A DNA stretch of 64,000 nucleotides, taken from assembly GCA_018389105.1 (NCBI GenBank), contig JACATO010000049.1, positions 1,240,001-1,304,000 on the forward strand, in the 5' to 3' direction. The position numbers were made by a program, and so were the translations under genes. The notes under the pieces are model-generated. The model saw only the letters and a program-made list of their open reading frames with translations. It did not search any database and had not been told where the DNA came from. The DNA comes from Nautilus pompilius. Lineage: Eukaryota > Mollusca > Cephalopoda > Nautilida > Nautilidae. Positions within the stretch are counted from its first letter, which is position 1. Every line of letters begins with the position of its first letter. Below are positions 11,861 to 26,800 of the stretch, one piece after another.

Positions 11861-14800
11861 CTGAAACCACAAACGAGTCGGCTTATAATAATTTATCTCA
11901 ATGGATACAAAAACCCCTGTAAAGAGTAATTTCCTAGAAAAGCAGTAGTGGCCAAAGGTACTTCGTCAGCCACAACTTCTTATTTTTGTTTCAAGTGCAA
12001 TTATGCCAGGACTACTGTAATATTTAAGCTTTTTTTCTTCTTTTCTGATTTACATTTGTAGAATAATATTTCACAAAGTGCATTATTTAAGTATTCTCGC
12101 TGCATCAAGGATGTTTAGTTAGTGCAGGTGCCCTGTGAACAAGTTGATGCAATAATTTTGGCCACTGTATTTAAATTGTGTGTTCACAGTAAAACTGAAA
12201 TGAATGTCTAGAAAATATGTAAATGAAAATGATACTAATAAACTTTGCAACAACTTAAACATTATGTTCTTGATAACTCGAAGATGGATAACTAAGTAAG
12301 TTGCTGTTTTCTAGGAGGAATGTCAAACTGCGTTTGCTATCCGTTTTACATTTTAGACAATTGCCTGGTACTTTGTCTCAATTTTGTGCAAGTGGCTATT
12401 GCAGTTGTCAAAAAACAAGAAGAGTTGTGCATTTTTTTATAGATAGGAGAATAAAATCTGTTTCCTTTTAATTGTATATGGAATGTTCACAATAAACACT
12501 TCGTTATCTGACAAATTAGTGCCAAACAAAATTACAATCAGTGTAGATTACAATTATATATTAGAGCAAATTCAAGTTATCTTCAGTTTTTATAATGGGA
12601 GAGATAGGAATTTGACATAAAATAACTGGGGGTTAGCTTTTCTTTAATAAAATCAAATGCTCATCTATAAAAGTAGTTAGTTATTTCAGTTTCAAAGAAC
12701 AATAAGAGTTGGCATTGTACAAGTGGGCAAAATACTGCCAACTTTATCCCACTTAAGTTTTTCTTGGTAGTGGAAGGAAAGTAGGATGGAGCAGAAAAGC
12801 AAGAAATTGGCTACATTGAGCCACGGGGGAAAATAAAATGAATATGCCAAAGACTATGTTTTTAAAGGAATGCTTTATAGCCCCTGCATAGTGATCGTGA
12901 TAATCAAAGTTACCTATTTAATTAAAAGAATCCAGAGGAGAAAAAAGTTCATGGTCAAAGGGCATTTTTACAGCAACTTTATTCAAATTTAATATCAACC
13001 CATCTCCATGACAAGTTTGAAATGAGAGCATAATGCCAGCACTGATTGACCAAGCTTACCTCAAAGACCACAACAAATGCCATCTTGGCAGCCAGTATAT
13101 GCCAGAACTGCTCTGAATAAGAATATTTTTTTGGCATCCATGGGGGGTTTCGGAAATCTCTATATCTGAAATATTACAGGGAAAAAGAAAGGATTTTCAG
13201 ATACATTATCAGGCTCACTAGCATGTGAATATTTTTGTTAAGCATGAATGAAACTGACAGAAAGTTAAGTGCACAAGTCTGGTAACCACCTTTTCTATGG
13301 ACAAGCAAGAAGCTTGGACCTGACTATGCATTAATTACTTTGGTTTAGTCCAAAAGTCTGCGAGTTTTCAATGTTATGTGACTTGTTTTAAATTCTACTT
13401 AAGAGAATTAAGCAAAGATACTGTATATTAAAATAAAGAATGCAAAAATGAAACAAAAAGAATTTAACTAAAATAACATTTACAATATTTCTGCCAAAAT
13501 GATATAACAAATGTAAATATTATGTGGAAGTGGTACATGTTAGGAATCTTATCTGCAGTTATTCATATTACATCTTTTCTCTTATAGGATTTTCATGTAT
13601 GTTAACAGCTGAAATGTGTCTGTGGGAACACTCAGCTCTGGTAAAACTAGACAGTTTGACTATTGAAAACACCATCTCACTGGAGTTGACATGGATCATT
13701 GCATTGTGAGAACATTTAATTACCAGAGAAGAGAAGATGGTTAAGATTTAATACATCCTCACTGTTTATAGCCATGGGCCCCAATAAGTAGATTAGACAT
13801 TGTGACTCATCGTCTATGCTGCTACAATAAATTATTTACTCTGCCACAGTTTTTATTTCAGAAACTAACCTGCAGATCTGCACAGTGCTAGAATAATTTC
13901 CAGGAAAGTCAGTGGTATTGAAATACGACAGAGAATTGTTAATGTAGCCATTGAGGCTGCCATCTTCGCTGTATCCTAACTGGTAGACAAGGCGAGGCAT
14001 GAATTCTGATGTGATGGAGATGATAAATGCCTGAAAAATAGAAGAAAAAAATTAATTTCAAGTGCACAGTGTTATCAGCTGGTAAGGTGAACTACCCAAA
14101 AATTAAGCATATTTTTTTATTTAAATAAATGACATTACATTTTTTTTTTTTTTTAGTTTGCTAATAATGTCATTAATGGGAAGGCTAATTCTGATTGAGA
14201 TATTAGTCAGGATGACTTGGTTAGACCTATTTGGAGTGTACAGTCCAGGCATGGTATCTTCATCTTGTTAAAGATATGGAGTGATTAATGAAGGGTCTTA
14301 ATTATTTGGGAGGAGGGCATATTTAATTGAGACATTGAACAATTTTTAAGAGCATGGAACAAGTTGAAAAATGTTGTTTTTCTTTTGAGTTTTTAGGCTA
14401 TAAAAGGGCCATCACTTAAAATTTGATACATTTCAAAGGTAAACTCAACAAGTGGGGATACCCAGCTACCTTAACTACTATTTTCTCCTTTACATTTATT
14501 AATCAGCTAGGTAACATTTTTAAGCTGAAATTCTCCATCCTCACTTTGAACTCTAGCTTAAGTAGGACTTGTCACTCTTAGAATCCTAAAAGGCCAACAA
14601 ATACTCAAGTAAAAGATAAACTTACATTTGATACAACTGCAATCCTGGAAATTCCATAAAGAACACTGTGCCATATACCTATAAACAGAGAAAAGAGTTA
14701 AAAACTGAGACTAGCATTTTCTGTTTTTAAACAATTTTTGTCCAGAATTTTGTAGAAGCAGGAATGACATCAAAGCAGTCTTACCAATATCAGCACAACG

Positions 14801-17800
14801 CTGCGCTGTTGGACGTCTCAATTGTGTCACAAATTTGTTAGCATCACAGCGAATCTCCAAGATGTTGTTGATGAAACAGAATAGAGGACCCAAAGGAAAG
14901 GCAGAAACAAACAGGGTGAGGAAGCCAAACTGCAACACTGTAACAGGAAATTAAGATGAATCCATGTTAGTAGCTATTCCTGGCATACATACTATCATAG
15001 ATAATATTTCACGTGATGTGAAAAAATATATATCAGATTAAATTACTTTATAAAAATTAAAACAGTACAAAATTGCAGTTCTTTCCAATTTTCCCAGTTA
15101 TATTTAAAGACTGACAGCACATGAACATGGAGTTGATAAATGTCTAATAGTGATGATGAGGCTATGTCCTGTACACAACAATGGATAAACTATTACAGAG
15201 GCATCTGAGTTAAATTCTATAGGAAAAATGTCCTTTTCTCTTTAAAGGCAGATGATGAACAGATGACTCTGGTACCTACCCATTTCTAAGTATTCATAAA
15301 ACAGAGTTGTGGTGTTCACTTCCTGCAGTTGTCGGTCTTTCTCCCATGGTGTTTTTGGAATCTTTTTGTCTTTGGCAACCTTCCAACGTTTCAAAAGAAA
15401 CTTCCACAACTTCCTGGAACAAGTAAAGACACCAGTTTAGGGGCTTAAAAAAAAAATCGACCTAGTGTGACCACAAGATCAGCATATGGCATCACCATTC
15501 ACGCAGTGGTGGTAAATTTACTGAGAATTACAGTATGAAGAACAATGCAATTCCTTTTTCTCTGTGCAACTTTTTTTTTTCATTTTCCTCACTATTCTTC
15601 AGCTTTTTGTTGTTTTAATAAACAGACTGCAATGAATGCTGTCTGACTTCCGCTGCTGTTTTCAGTCATTTAATACTGATTTCACTACTGGCAGATGTAG
15701 CCGGGTGAATCTCTACAAACGGACCAGCAAGAGATGGCAGCTAATGAGTTCTGTCTGGTTCTACTACTTTTGGCTAAAATATTTGTAAAAGGGAAAAATG
15801 GTAATTATTAATAAATTGAGAAAAAATAAATGAATTTATTTACTTTAACAATGGCCAAAATGTACACAAACAGATTGAAAGAAGCCATTCATAAGAACTA
15901 GAACACTACCATAATGGTAGAAGGGAAACGAAGATTTAAGGATCATAACAGATAATAATTAAGACCCTATTTTAAATGGTAAGACTTCAGCAGCTCTAGT
16001 TCCCTTGTATAAATCATTGGTGACCCTTTTGGTAGTGGTTCAGATCTAAGCCCACATGTTAAAAATAGATATTCCAGAAGAGATTAACAAAAATTCATCA
16101 GCCTGATTAGTAGCATACGTAATCTGTAATGAAAAAAAGATGAGGCTTCAGTTATCTGCTCTGTTGTCCATCCATTTTCGTGGTAACTTTATTAAAACTT
16201 GTCTGCAAATTAATGCATAAAGTTACAGATTTTTTTATACTAATGCCATCAAGTATCATCAATGAGAAACTTTCTTGATTGAACATGACATTCTAGTAAT
16301 TATGTGCCACCTGCCTGGAATACTTTGCCAAACCAGGTAAAGAAGGCAAAGAGCATAATACATTAAATGAACCCTACATAAATCCCAATAACAATTTTTC
16401 TTTCTAAGATCTAAAATATCTCAACATTTTATGAAAATGTTGATGACAAACTTTAACAGTCAGTTACTTATATTATTTTAAAAATTGCTTCATTTCTGCA
16501 AGATCACCAATTTTATGATCCAGGCCTTTCTGCTTCAATGAGATACCTTTCATAGGATGCCAAAAAAGAGTGCTTTACAGGGTAGAGGTAGAATTTGAAG
16601 TATGAGAATTATTTATTACTAGACTTACTAACAATACTGCAGTAGTCATACTAGTAAAATCAAACTTTCTGACCAGTAGGCTGTAGTAGGCCACTTTCGC
16701 TAAACACGAGACAAATTTCGGTCAAAGTAAAATAATAATTATGATTTTAAATCTTCAGATTAATGCTAATCACCACCACTCTTAGATTATAAAAAATAAC
16801 ACTGGTATAATAATAACTTTTGAGACACCATTTATGTATAATGCCAAAATAAATTTAATTTACATCTATCCTGTTTTTGTTTTTGTTTTTTTAGGTCCAC
16901 TATCATGGCAGGGTTAGGGTTAAAACTAATCAATTATATTCACTTATGTTTGTGCTCCAATTTTAAATCTTTGGAAAAAAAGTTTTAAATACCATGTACA
17001 CTCCAAAAATAAAGTTAATACATCAAATCATATAATATTTAATAGTTCATACTAGAGGTTTACATTCATTTATCCAAATATACTATAATTTTTGCTAATA
17101 TAACTTAATTATTCACTAAATAGTGTTTGTGTGTTCGCACAAGGTCTTTCCAACAGGTAAACTGGAAATCCACCACACACTGACATATAAGGGAGCTTAG
17201 CTGCTACAAGAACCCAATACAGGCCCCCAGGAAAAAGAATTTCCTGTCAATCTGAAGTTATTTTGATTACCCAAAATTCAGCCAGTTTATGATTATGACC
17301 CCTTACTCTATCAACTTACGGTAGGACAATTTCCATCAAGTTGTTCTGTATAAGTTGTTTCCCCACCATAATGATTGCCAACTGAATGCACAATTCAATG
17401 AGGCAGCCTCCCGGCTCACACTAAAAAAAAAACATTTTTTAAGATTTAATTTTAAATATCATTTTGAAATAAATGAAAACAAAAATAGCAGACCAATAAA
17501 TAAGCAGGCAGCCTTGTTTCAGGTATCAAGGAGACAATGGTGAAATTAAAAAAACACCATAAGGGTAAATCCTTGGATTTAGCTTTGTACATAAAGAAAA
17601 GACTAAAAATACATACTGTTCAGCTTTAAATTTAGATCCTTGGTGAGTGATGATGCTTGTAGTTTATATAATTGTAGAAAATACTCACCTCCTCTTGCCT
17701 TGCTCCAAATATAGTATTGTATTTTCCCGGTCTTCCAACAAGCCTAGAAATTAGAATGCATTAATTGTAATAATTAGATACAGCACTTCAAAGACCAGCC

Positions 17801-20800
17801 ATACTGTCTGCAGTAGTCAATTTACATATAAAGCTAAACTACAGATAGCAGCATTTCAGAATACAAACAGAAAATTCAACATAAACAATCTTGCAAAACT
17901 TACAATATGAACATTAAATATTCTAAATACTAACCTACTTCACCATATTGTGTTTTGTTTATTTATATATTCTATGGCAACAAAAAATCTTTGTTATTAA
18001 CTGACCAGAAATTTAAAAAGTAAAGTGATAAAAACAATTTAACTCAATGACATTTATGATAAAAATTTGTTAAAATTGGATTTTATTAATGAAATCAGTA
18101 TGGCTGCTTCCCAACCACAGTCTCCCCATCCATGTCATGTTGCCATCTTCTTTTACAGTTAAAAGCTTTTCTTTCTTTTATAACATTTGGTTTATAAAGA
18201 TTTCCTTGGCCTTTCATCATTCACATTTATCTAGAAAAATACATCCAGTAAAAATAAAATATACAACAAAAATATTTTACTTGATGTAACTTTTCAGTTT
18301 CTAATTTAGCTCAAGACCATTTGTGGCTGCTAATTCCTGGGTATAACGTTCAATCAAATTAGACAGCAAATTTGTTTATTTTTCTCATTTCTGAAAAAAA
18401 TTGTGCATCTTTCAAATTCTCAAAAGATCATAGTGCCAAAGCAAACTGGCAAATAGAATTGTTGATCAATAATAGTATCAATAAACTATCTTTTAGATTT
18501 TCTTTGTAATGATAACTTTTTACAGGTACATTTAAAAAAATTATACATTCCAAATGTTCAGGGTGTAAATAGTCTATCAACATTACTTCAATCTGGTTAT
18601 TATGTACTGAAACACTGCTTACTTTCCCTTGAAAAATGCAATGTAAATGATGGACGAATAGTAGTTGACAAACTGCAGAAGGAAAAGTTTCAAGGTCAAG
18701 CTGTTGTCGTACTCTCTCTGAGTCCTTAAACACTCGAGATCGGTCAACCAGAAAGCTGCTTTTCTGTAAATCTGGGGAAAAACAATTGATGCTGCAGATT
18801 CACAAAGCACATGGATAAAACTATTCAAATAATCATTGTATTTTGCACTTTCCTAAACTGTCCATCAAAATGGAAAACATTTTCCAGAGTGTTTACAAGA
18901 TTGTGCAAACATTCTAAAACTTCCGCTGGAGCCTATAGAACTCCGTGAGTATCTTACAAGAAAGAGTGGCAGAGTCACATGATGAAATTTCCATATATCA
19001 CACTAAGAGATATGCACTTACATTACATCTAGATGCATAAAATAAAAGCTTCAATCAACTCTATCATTTTAGTGTCGCTAAAAGTACCATTAGTACTCGA
19101 TCATGTAATGTTATCAGTGTAATGCACCAAGGCAGGTTTACAAAGATAATAACCTCTTCCAGAATAACAACCAATAGATTTATGACGTGATTAAAGAAAA
19201 GAGAAAAAAAAAAGTGTTAGGAATTTTATTACAGAAAATCGAAAATCTGTAACCATCAATGAAAATTATACAAAGAGGTTTAATAAAATAAAGGAAATTC
19301 AGGCTTTCCATGTGCAAGCAGTAAACACCATGCTGCCAAGTTACGTTGACATATGACTATTTGAATGCACCCTCTCCTCTTATTCATGGTTGTGCTGTAA
19401 TTTGTTTTCTACAGGGAAAGGTGTTTGGCCAACTGAAGTCTACTGGGGAATGTTGGGGCAATATTGAGAGAACTATGGTGAAAATAAAAGTGACCAAACC
19501 CAGTAGTGGATGACCAACCAGGATGAAGGTGGACAAAGTTCTGTGATAACTGATGAGCAAGTATTGATGAAACTATTAATGTATTTGCTTGTACAGGCAG
19601 TATGCATGCCATTATCCATGAACATGTCTGTGTGCTGGGTCCCAAAGCAATTGACAGACATCCATCAGACTGACACAAGATGTTTTGTTGCAGCATGACA
19701 TTGCAAGACCACATGGTGCTCAGGTGGCCATCAACACTTTGAACAGACTGCAATTTGAACCTCTACTGCATATTCCTTAAGTCCAGATCTTGTCCCATCC
19801 AATTTTTTTTACCTCTTTGGACCCCTGAAAGGTGCTCTCCAAGATTTGAGATTAACCAGTGATCACAAGGTCCAACAGGTAACCTAATTGTGGCTTACAA
19901 AGCAACTGAAAAACTTTACCAGGATGGTTTCAAGAAATATGAAAGATGCTGGACTATGGGTGTTGCAGAACAGGGAGACTACACAGAAAGTTGATGCAGT
20001 TCAATAAATGATACCTGATCACTTGTATTATTTATGAGCTGCCTTTAGCATCTGAAACACCCTGATACAAACTGACTATGCTTTTCAATCCTAAATTTCA
20101 TCATCAAAAGTTAAACTAGTTTATTAGTTTAAAAAATAAAAGGCTAGATCTGGTCTAAAGCATCAGAGATCAACTCAAGATGCAACAAATACAATGCCAG
20201 ATCTTTATACCACGACATCTCCTACTTGAATCAATGATACTCTTATTGTTGACAAGCCTTTGTGGGGGATATGAATGTATCAGTGCAAAGCCTATATATT
20301 CCCATGAAACTGTCTACATAACTTTATATTACAAAAAAGTTGGAAAGAGTACTTACAATGTTAAGTATGATGATAATGGCCAAGTTGATTAAGGCAGCGA
20401 GTAAAGTCGTCACCAAACTTGCATTCTTATAAATAATTTTTCGTTCTTGCAGATGGAGTGCAGCTAGAGTGGACACTCGGAATGCAATCACACCAATTAC
20501 AGCCACAATAGCCAAGGTCACCTAGCATAGATCAACAAGGGAATGTTCAGTTTTAACAAATGCTCAATTAAAATGGTTCTGAGAGCCTGTCTATCACAAA
20601 TGTCAAAACAAAACCAAGTGCATATTTAAAGATGTGCTTATTTATTCAGTGCCCTGCCATATTAATTTAGCTAACTAACCTCATACATGAATATATCTGA
20701 CTAAAATTTACACATTTCAGATCTAATTATGCTAAATACTGGAATGTCTAAGTGGACCAATAACCGGTGTGCACTACCACCACGTCAAAACAGGTGAATC

Positions 20801-23800
20801 CTGCAATGTTTCTTTATTTACCCACAGACTTGCTATAAACCATTCAGTGTGTGGCCAGAGTCGACGACAAATTGCCAAAGATCTTGACATTACTTGTGGA
20901 TCTATGGCCAATATGTGCCATTATTCTCCACATCCACAGTCACTGTCAAGATTCCCCTGCTGACACTGCCCATACATGAGAAATGAGCTAAAGAATGGCT
21001 CACCATCAGCTCCACCAACTCATCTACAGACAGTAGGAAGCACTGGCTGCTTGTACTCATTTTTTCAACCCCAACATCTTCAGCCCATGGTCAGATAGGA
21101 GTGCCATTGTATAGGCTATAATCAGGCGTTATGGAAAGGGAGAATTGGTTTGCCGAAGAATGTCTAAATTCTACCAGTCACATTGCCATTTTAATGGAAC
21201 ATTACCTACTATTGTACCAACAAAGTGTACTAAGAATCAATGCCCATATTCTTTAAGGGAATAGTGTGCTACATGCTATACCTCGTGTGGCCACAATCTA
21301 AAGAAGAATCAGGGTGAGGGCTGTGACAAGAATCAAATTTAGCACTTTTAGGTGCATGTGGTTCATCAGCTGAAAGCAGCCCATCCATGCCCTGCCAATG
21401 TGATGAAATTAAAGGTAGCTCATATGGAAAATGACCAGACTGTGATACAAAATCTCATTGATTTAGTGGAAAATGGGGTAGGGGTTCTCTGTACCGCAAA
21501 AGCTGGCCCGACCAAGGACCAACTAAGAATCCCACTGTGCTAGTGGTCTGTCACATTCTGCAAAAAGATACCAACGTGTAATAACAGGTAACCAAGTTAT
21601 TATGGCAGGGCATACCTGGATACATAAAAAAAGACAAAATGTGTAAATTGGCCTGTAAGATGTAGAGCTAAATTATTATTAAAATATTCTAAAAGAATTT
21701 AAAACAATTTTTTTTAAAAAAAAAAACCAAGTTCAGAGACATTGTTATAATCATCATCGGCAGTGGTTTTCTTATATTTCAGATTATAAGAGAAAGTTTT
21801 CAATATTTATATTTATATAAATTACTGCTTCATTAAAACATGAACATTTTGCATGTTTAAAGTTTATCTAGCTTCAACAGTTTTACTATCATTAAATTAT
21901 TATTTCCAAGTTTTTAAAATTAATTTTTCATAAATATTTCCATCAAAGTGTAAAGTAAATTAACGTTTACTATACTAAATTTAACTGTTTATATAAATGT
22001 AAACAGTATTAAGCAAAACCAGAAACCTTTGTAAAAATAATTTTAAATGTTATTTTCACTTTCAAATTCATCTTATAAGAAATGGCAACAAATGTATATT
22101 TTAACAGTAACCTACAGATATAAACTAATATATAAAATATACAGCAAATATTGTACAGATATGCTCATCATGTATAGCTTAACTTTCAGCCCAGGATCTT
22201 AGTTATCAGTGCCTTAAAGCCCTGACCAATGAAAGCCATTGGTAGATAGTTTTTTTTTAAAAGTTAAGAAAGAACTAAGCACGCATTAATTCATTTTGAA
22301 GTAGGTTAATTCCTTTCATGCAAAATCCTTTAATAAAACTTTAATTTCTAATTGGGGAAGCACTGGACAGAAATGCATAAATTAGGTATCTCTTCTATAA
22401 ACACTTTTTTCAAGCAGATTACTCTTGCTGAGCCCAACTCCAACTGATTTCCTGAGCCTTTTCTAGTTCTGTGTACAAAGTACCACTTTTTCTAAAAGCA
22501 TCACAACTTTATTCCTGTTTTTTTAGGTTACATGCAATAGTCTTCAATTTTTGATATTTTTTAACATCTTAAATGTCTTTCATTGGTTAACCTGTGAATG
22601 ACAACACTTGAGAATGCATTCTTGACAAACCCTTTCTGTAAACAGTCACCAGAGAAACAAACAACATATTCATATTTAGTCCCCTCCCGCCACTGCAGGG
22701 GAAACCTCGTATAATAGGGACGGATTCCTGCCAATTTTTAAGTCAAACTATTAACTTACCATGAACAGCATGGATGAGTAGGAGAAAAAGAAAGCAGGAA
22801 TCTGACGTCCCCAGAAAGACAAGTAAGGTTCCTTTAACTGAAAATAAATAAAGCAGATCAAACATCAATAACTTTACCTATTTGCATATTTATAAGGATT
22901 CTTTTAAAGAATCCAGGCAAGTATCTCATTTTGGAACCCACGTACATATACCTTTTTATTAGCAGGTGAAAGGTTAGCTCACTACTGAGTCAGTTAAAAG
23001 TTGGAATCAGATCTCTGTTCTCGCTCCACAATCCCATCTTCAAACTGTCTGGCACAACCGATCAGAAAGTTTATCTAATATAGCAATGGCCCTGATGTGG
23101 AAAAACACTAGAGCCAAAAATAACCGATAAAAAATCTTTTAAAACTATAAATATCAGCATGTAGCTTGATAAGTAAAATGAAGAACTGGTGCATATGGTT
23201 TTAAAAAGTAAATCAACCAATATGCAGGTCACTGAGAAAGGTTTCTGAGCCCTGCTTTTTATGCAGGTTATCAATGTAACAGAAGCAGGGTGATAAGAAT
23301 GCTGCTAGACACAACAGCAGTAAGTCCCTATCAGAACTCTTCGGTTCAGCTGCAGAAGCAGACCAAAGTGCATGCATTCCAATTCTAAATAGCTTACCTT
23401 TGTAACAGCATGTATCTTGTATTTCTTACAGTCTGATAACTTGGCCAAGTACTCAGGTCGAGGTGGTTCCTAGGTTATAAAAATATATTTCATAGCAACA
23501 CAAGGAAATTCAAACATTAACAACAGTTTTAAACAAGACCTAAAGACACTTGAAACTAAAGGAAATAATAGAGCTGGAATATTCACCAAATCTGATATTA
23601 ATGGATGGATTTAGCATATTGTACCTTTCAAGTTTTTATACACTGTCCTGTTACTATCCCAAGGATGGCCCTGGTAAGGAATGTTAGCTTATGCAGAGAT
23701 AACTTCCAATAACCTTGATCCTAGCACTAGTCAGCAAAACAACAGGTACCAGGCCATCACGAGGACAGTGACAGGAACAACAAAAACAGGGGTGGTGATA

Positions 23801-26800
23801 AAACCTCAAGAAGTAGATGTCAAATGCCTTAGTTGTGTCACCAACATTCTGTAAATATCTTAAGAGCTGTGTTCATAAACTTTCTGTGTGGGAAAATCAG
23901 CAATGCTACCAAAACAGTTTCTATTATCTAAGACAATCAACACTCAATACTTTGAATTGAAGCTGCTTCCACTGAACCAACTAACCTCCTCCTCTTCAAA
24001 GTGAAGCAGGTTCCACTTATACTGGATCACAGCCTCTTTCCTTTTCCAGAACTCTAAAAAGAGGGTACCTGCAAAACAGACCAACATTTAATGGGAGATG
24101 CTTAGTTCCATAACAAAGAAAATACTACAAGGGAAAAAATTTATTTTATCATTTTTCCAACATGGAGTTGAATCAATACTATATTATGCATCCTTCTGAA
24201 AGCTCTCCACTCTACCAATTTAACTAATTCAGATAAATAATAAGAACATTCTAATGCCAATTAGAGTTTCCTACTTTTGATCCTAATCCCCTAATAGAAA
24301 AATTTTCTTTTCATTTTCAAATAGTTTTTCAAATGAAAACTTACAAGATTTTTGCCATTTTTATTTCTTAGACCCCCTTTCCCTACATGCAGACAACCAG
24401 ACCTGTTACTCACCCCAGAGAGACATAAAGATAGCAAAGAAGACTGTGGCACCATTGTCGACTATCAAACTAGCTTTAGCATGACTGCACGCCTGACTGA
24501 GATTCCAGTAAGGGCACCTGAGATCGCACAGAGGACACATGATGATGCTGTTCTTGGAATTGCAGATCTCCATACTAAAAAAGAAAAAAAAAGGGGTGTT
24601 AAAATGATGGAGTTTTGAGCTGACTGAGAAATTGTGTCTGTCTGTCTTCAGAAAATCATTCTATTGGTTGGGAGAAATCACAATTGTTGATCAAACGATC
24701 TGGGATATTTAAACCTGTGTGCGACCAGCTGGAACTGTAGTCACCTTATACTCAGGCATGTTTTACATAAATCAGCTATAATAATTTTGAAGTATGCCAG
24801 CTGGCAAACATGTTACTAGAGCAATATCCATTTTTTAGCTGCAGGAAAGAACTAGTGGGAAAATAAGAGGACACCGATAAAAAAAGTGACAAAATGTTAA
24901 TGTTAGTGGATTTTTTTGTCAGAATCAGAAAAAAAGAAATTATGTAGCCAGCATCTGTTTAAATTTTGTTTGTTGATCAGTTTAGTTAAGCACAGAACTC
25001 ATAAACACTAACGACATTTAGGCTGTCACATTTAACCCAAACTGACAAATGAGTCATCATACATGCATTTAAAACTTGAATTATACTAAAATATAAGCTA
25101 TTTGTCCAAAACAACTACTTACACTATCGTTAAGGTAGACAGATCTCACCACTAATTTAAACTTACATACAGACAATATCAGTTTTAATTTTCTTTCTTA
25201 TAAGAGGCCACCCTTTTTTTATTATTTATAATTTTTGGTTGTTTTCTATAAAATAACAAATACCATATTTTTTTAATGTATAAGTTGATATTTTCCCCAC
25301 TGAAAGTCTGGATTTTGACTTAAATTCCAAATCAACTTATCTATGGATAGTCAACGAAATTGCTTTTTAATGCGTTCACTGAAGCATGTGAAATTATCCA
25401 ATCAATAACAAGTGCAGGCTCACCAATTACGTTCGTTCCATCTGTCCTTTTTAATCATAAGTATACGTATAAATATCCCCAAAAATCCACTACTTCATCT
25501 CAAAATGCCTTCTGCAAAATCACGCAAGTGGCTTTTAGGCTGAAAGTTAAGTTTGCTACAGAAAATGGTGATAATGTGGCCATGCACAGGAAATACTTAG
25601 CAAAAAATGTGTAAGAGACTGGCATAAAGCGAATATGTTACGAACTACAAAGGGAACCAAGACAACAAATTGTGGTTGCAAAGCTAAGTGGACTAACATA
25701 GAGGATAGGTTGGAAGAATATGGGCTAACCCAATGTGCAGCATGTTGTGGACCCAGTACTGTATAGCTGAGACTAAAGACCAAACAACTGCAACTGATGA
25801 TTGCTGTCTTTACTTTTCTCCCCCACTTTCTTTCGCTGGTGTACAGTATTCACAATGGCAGTTTCCCAGACATGTGTACCATATTATCCAATCAGAGAAC
25901 AGCTGAGCGTATTGACCTCTGTGTTGACCTAGCTGTGAACCCCAAATGTCAAAGGACTTGAAACTAAGCTGAATATCAACTCATGCTATCAAAAATAGAA
26001 TTAAGAGTTGAATTTCTGAATTTGAGTTTGCTGTAATATCTCAGAATCAAATAAAAGGTACCAAAGAGATAAAGCTGACACATTTGGCTTTTGAAAGTAA
26101 ACACAGAGCAAATGGCACAAAATCACTTGATCATCAATGATGTCATGCAGTGACTAAAAATAAACACTAGTCTTTCAATACCAGAACTGATAATAATGTT
26201 TGCAGTTTATTTTAAATATCTCTTCATTTATTTGGAAGATTGTGCCACAAAGTAGTTTATTTGATTTGCAGAAACAGCTCATTAATATTTATAAGTCTGG
26301 AAGTACTGTAGACAGCAATGTGATGTGACAGTGTTATGAAGGATTTGACGTACTGTTCTGACTGGTTGAATGTTTGTCTAACTACCGTAGATGACTCAGC
26401 CTCCTCACCTTATACTCCAAATCAACTTATCTATGAATGAAGAAAAGAAAAATGAGAACATCAGTAAATCTAACTTATACGCCAAAAACTACGATAGTTT
26501 AGCTTAGCTGCTACAAGGAGACACAAAGCCCACTGTACTGTGGAGAGTCAAAGAAATGCCTTAAAATAGTTGCTGATAATCTTTTAAATGTTTTACAACT
26601 TAAAGATGCCAGCAGTATCTGAAATCCCCCTCTTTATCAGTTTTACAATTAACAATGATTCTTTCCTAGCATTGCCAGCTTTTGAAATGAGTTTAGAAAC
26701 AGATCATGTACCCATCTGCAGGAACTCAGATTCGAACCATCCCAAATGAATGATGCACACAAACCTGGCCGGGCTGCTATCTGAAACCACAAGGCCATAA

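Noticed and set aside
17355..17543. 62-residue + strand frame
   Set aside because: Antisense of anoctamin exon 18.
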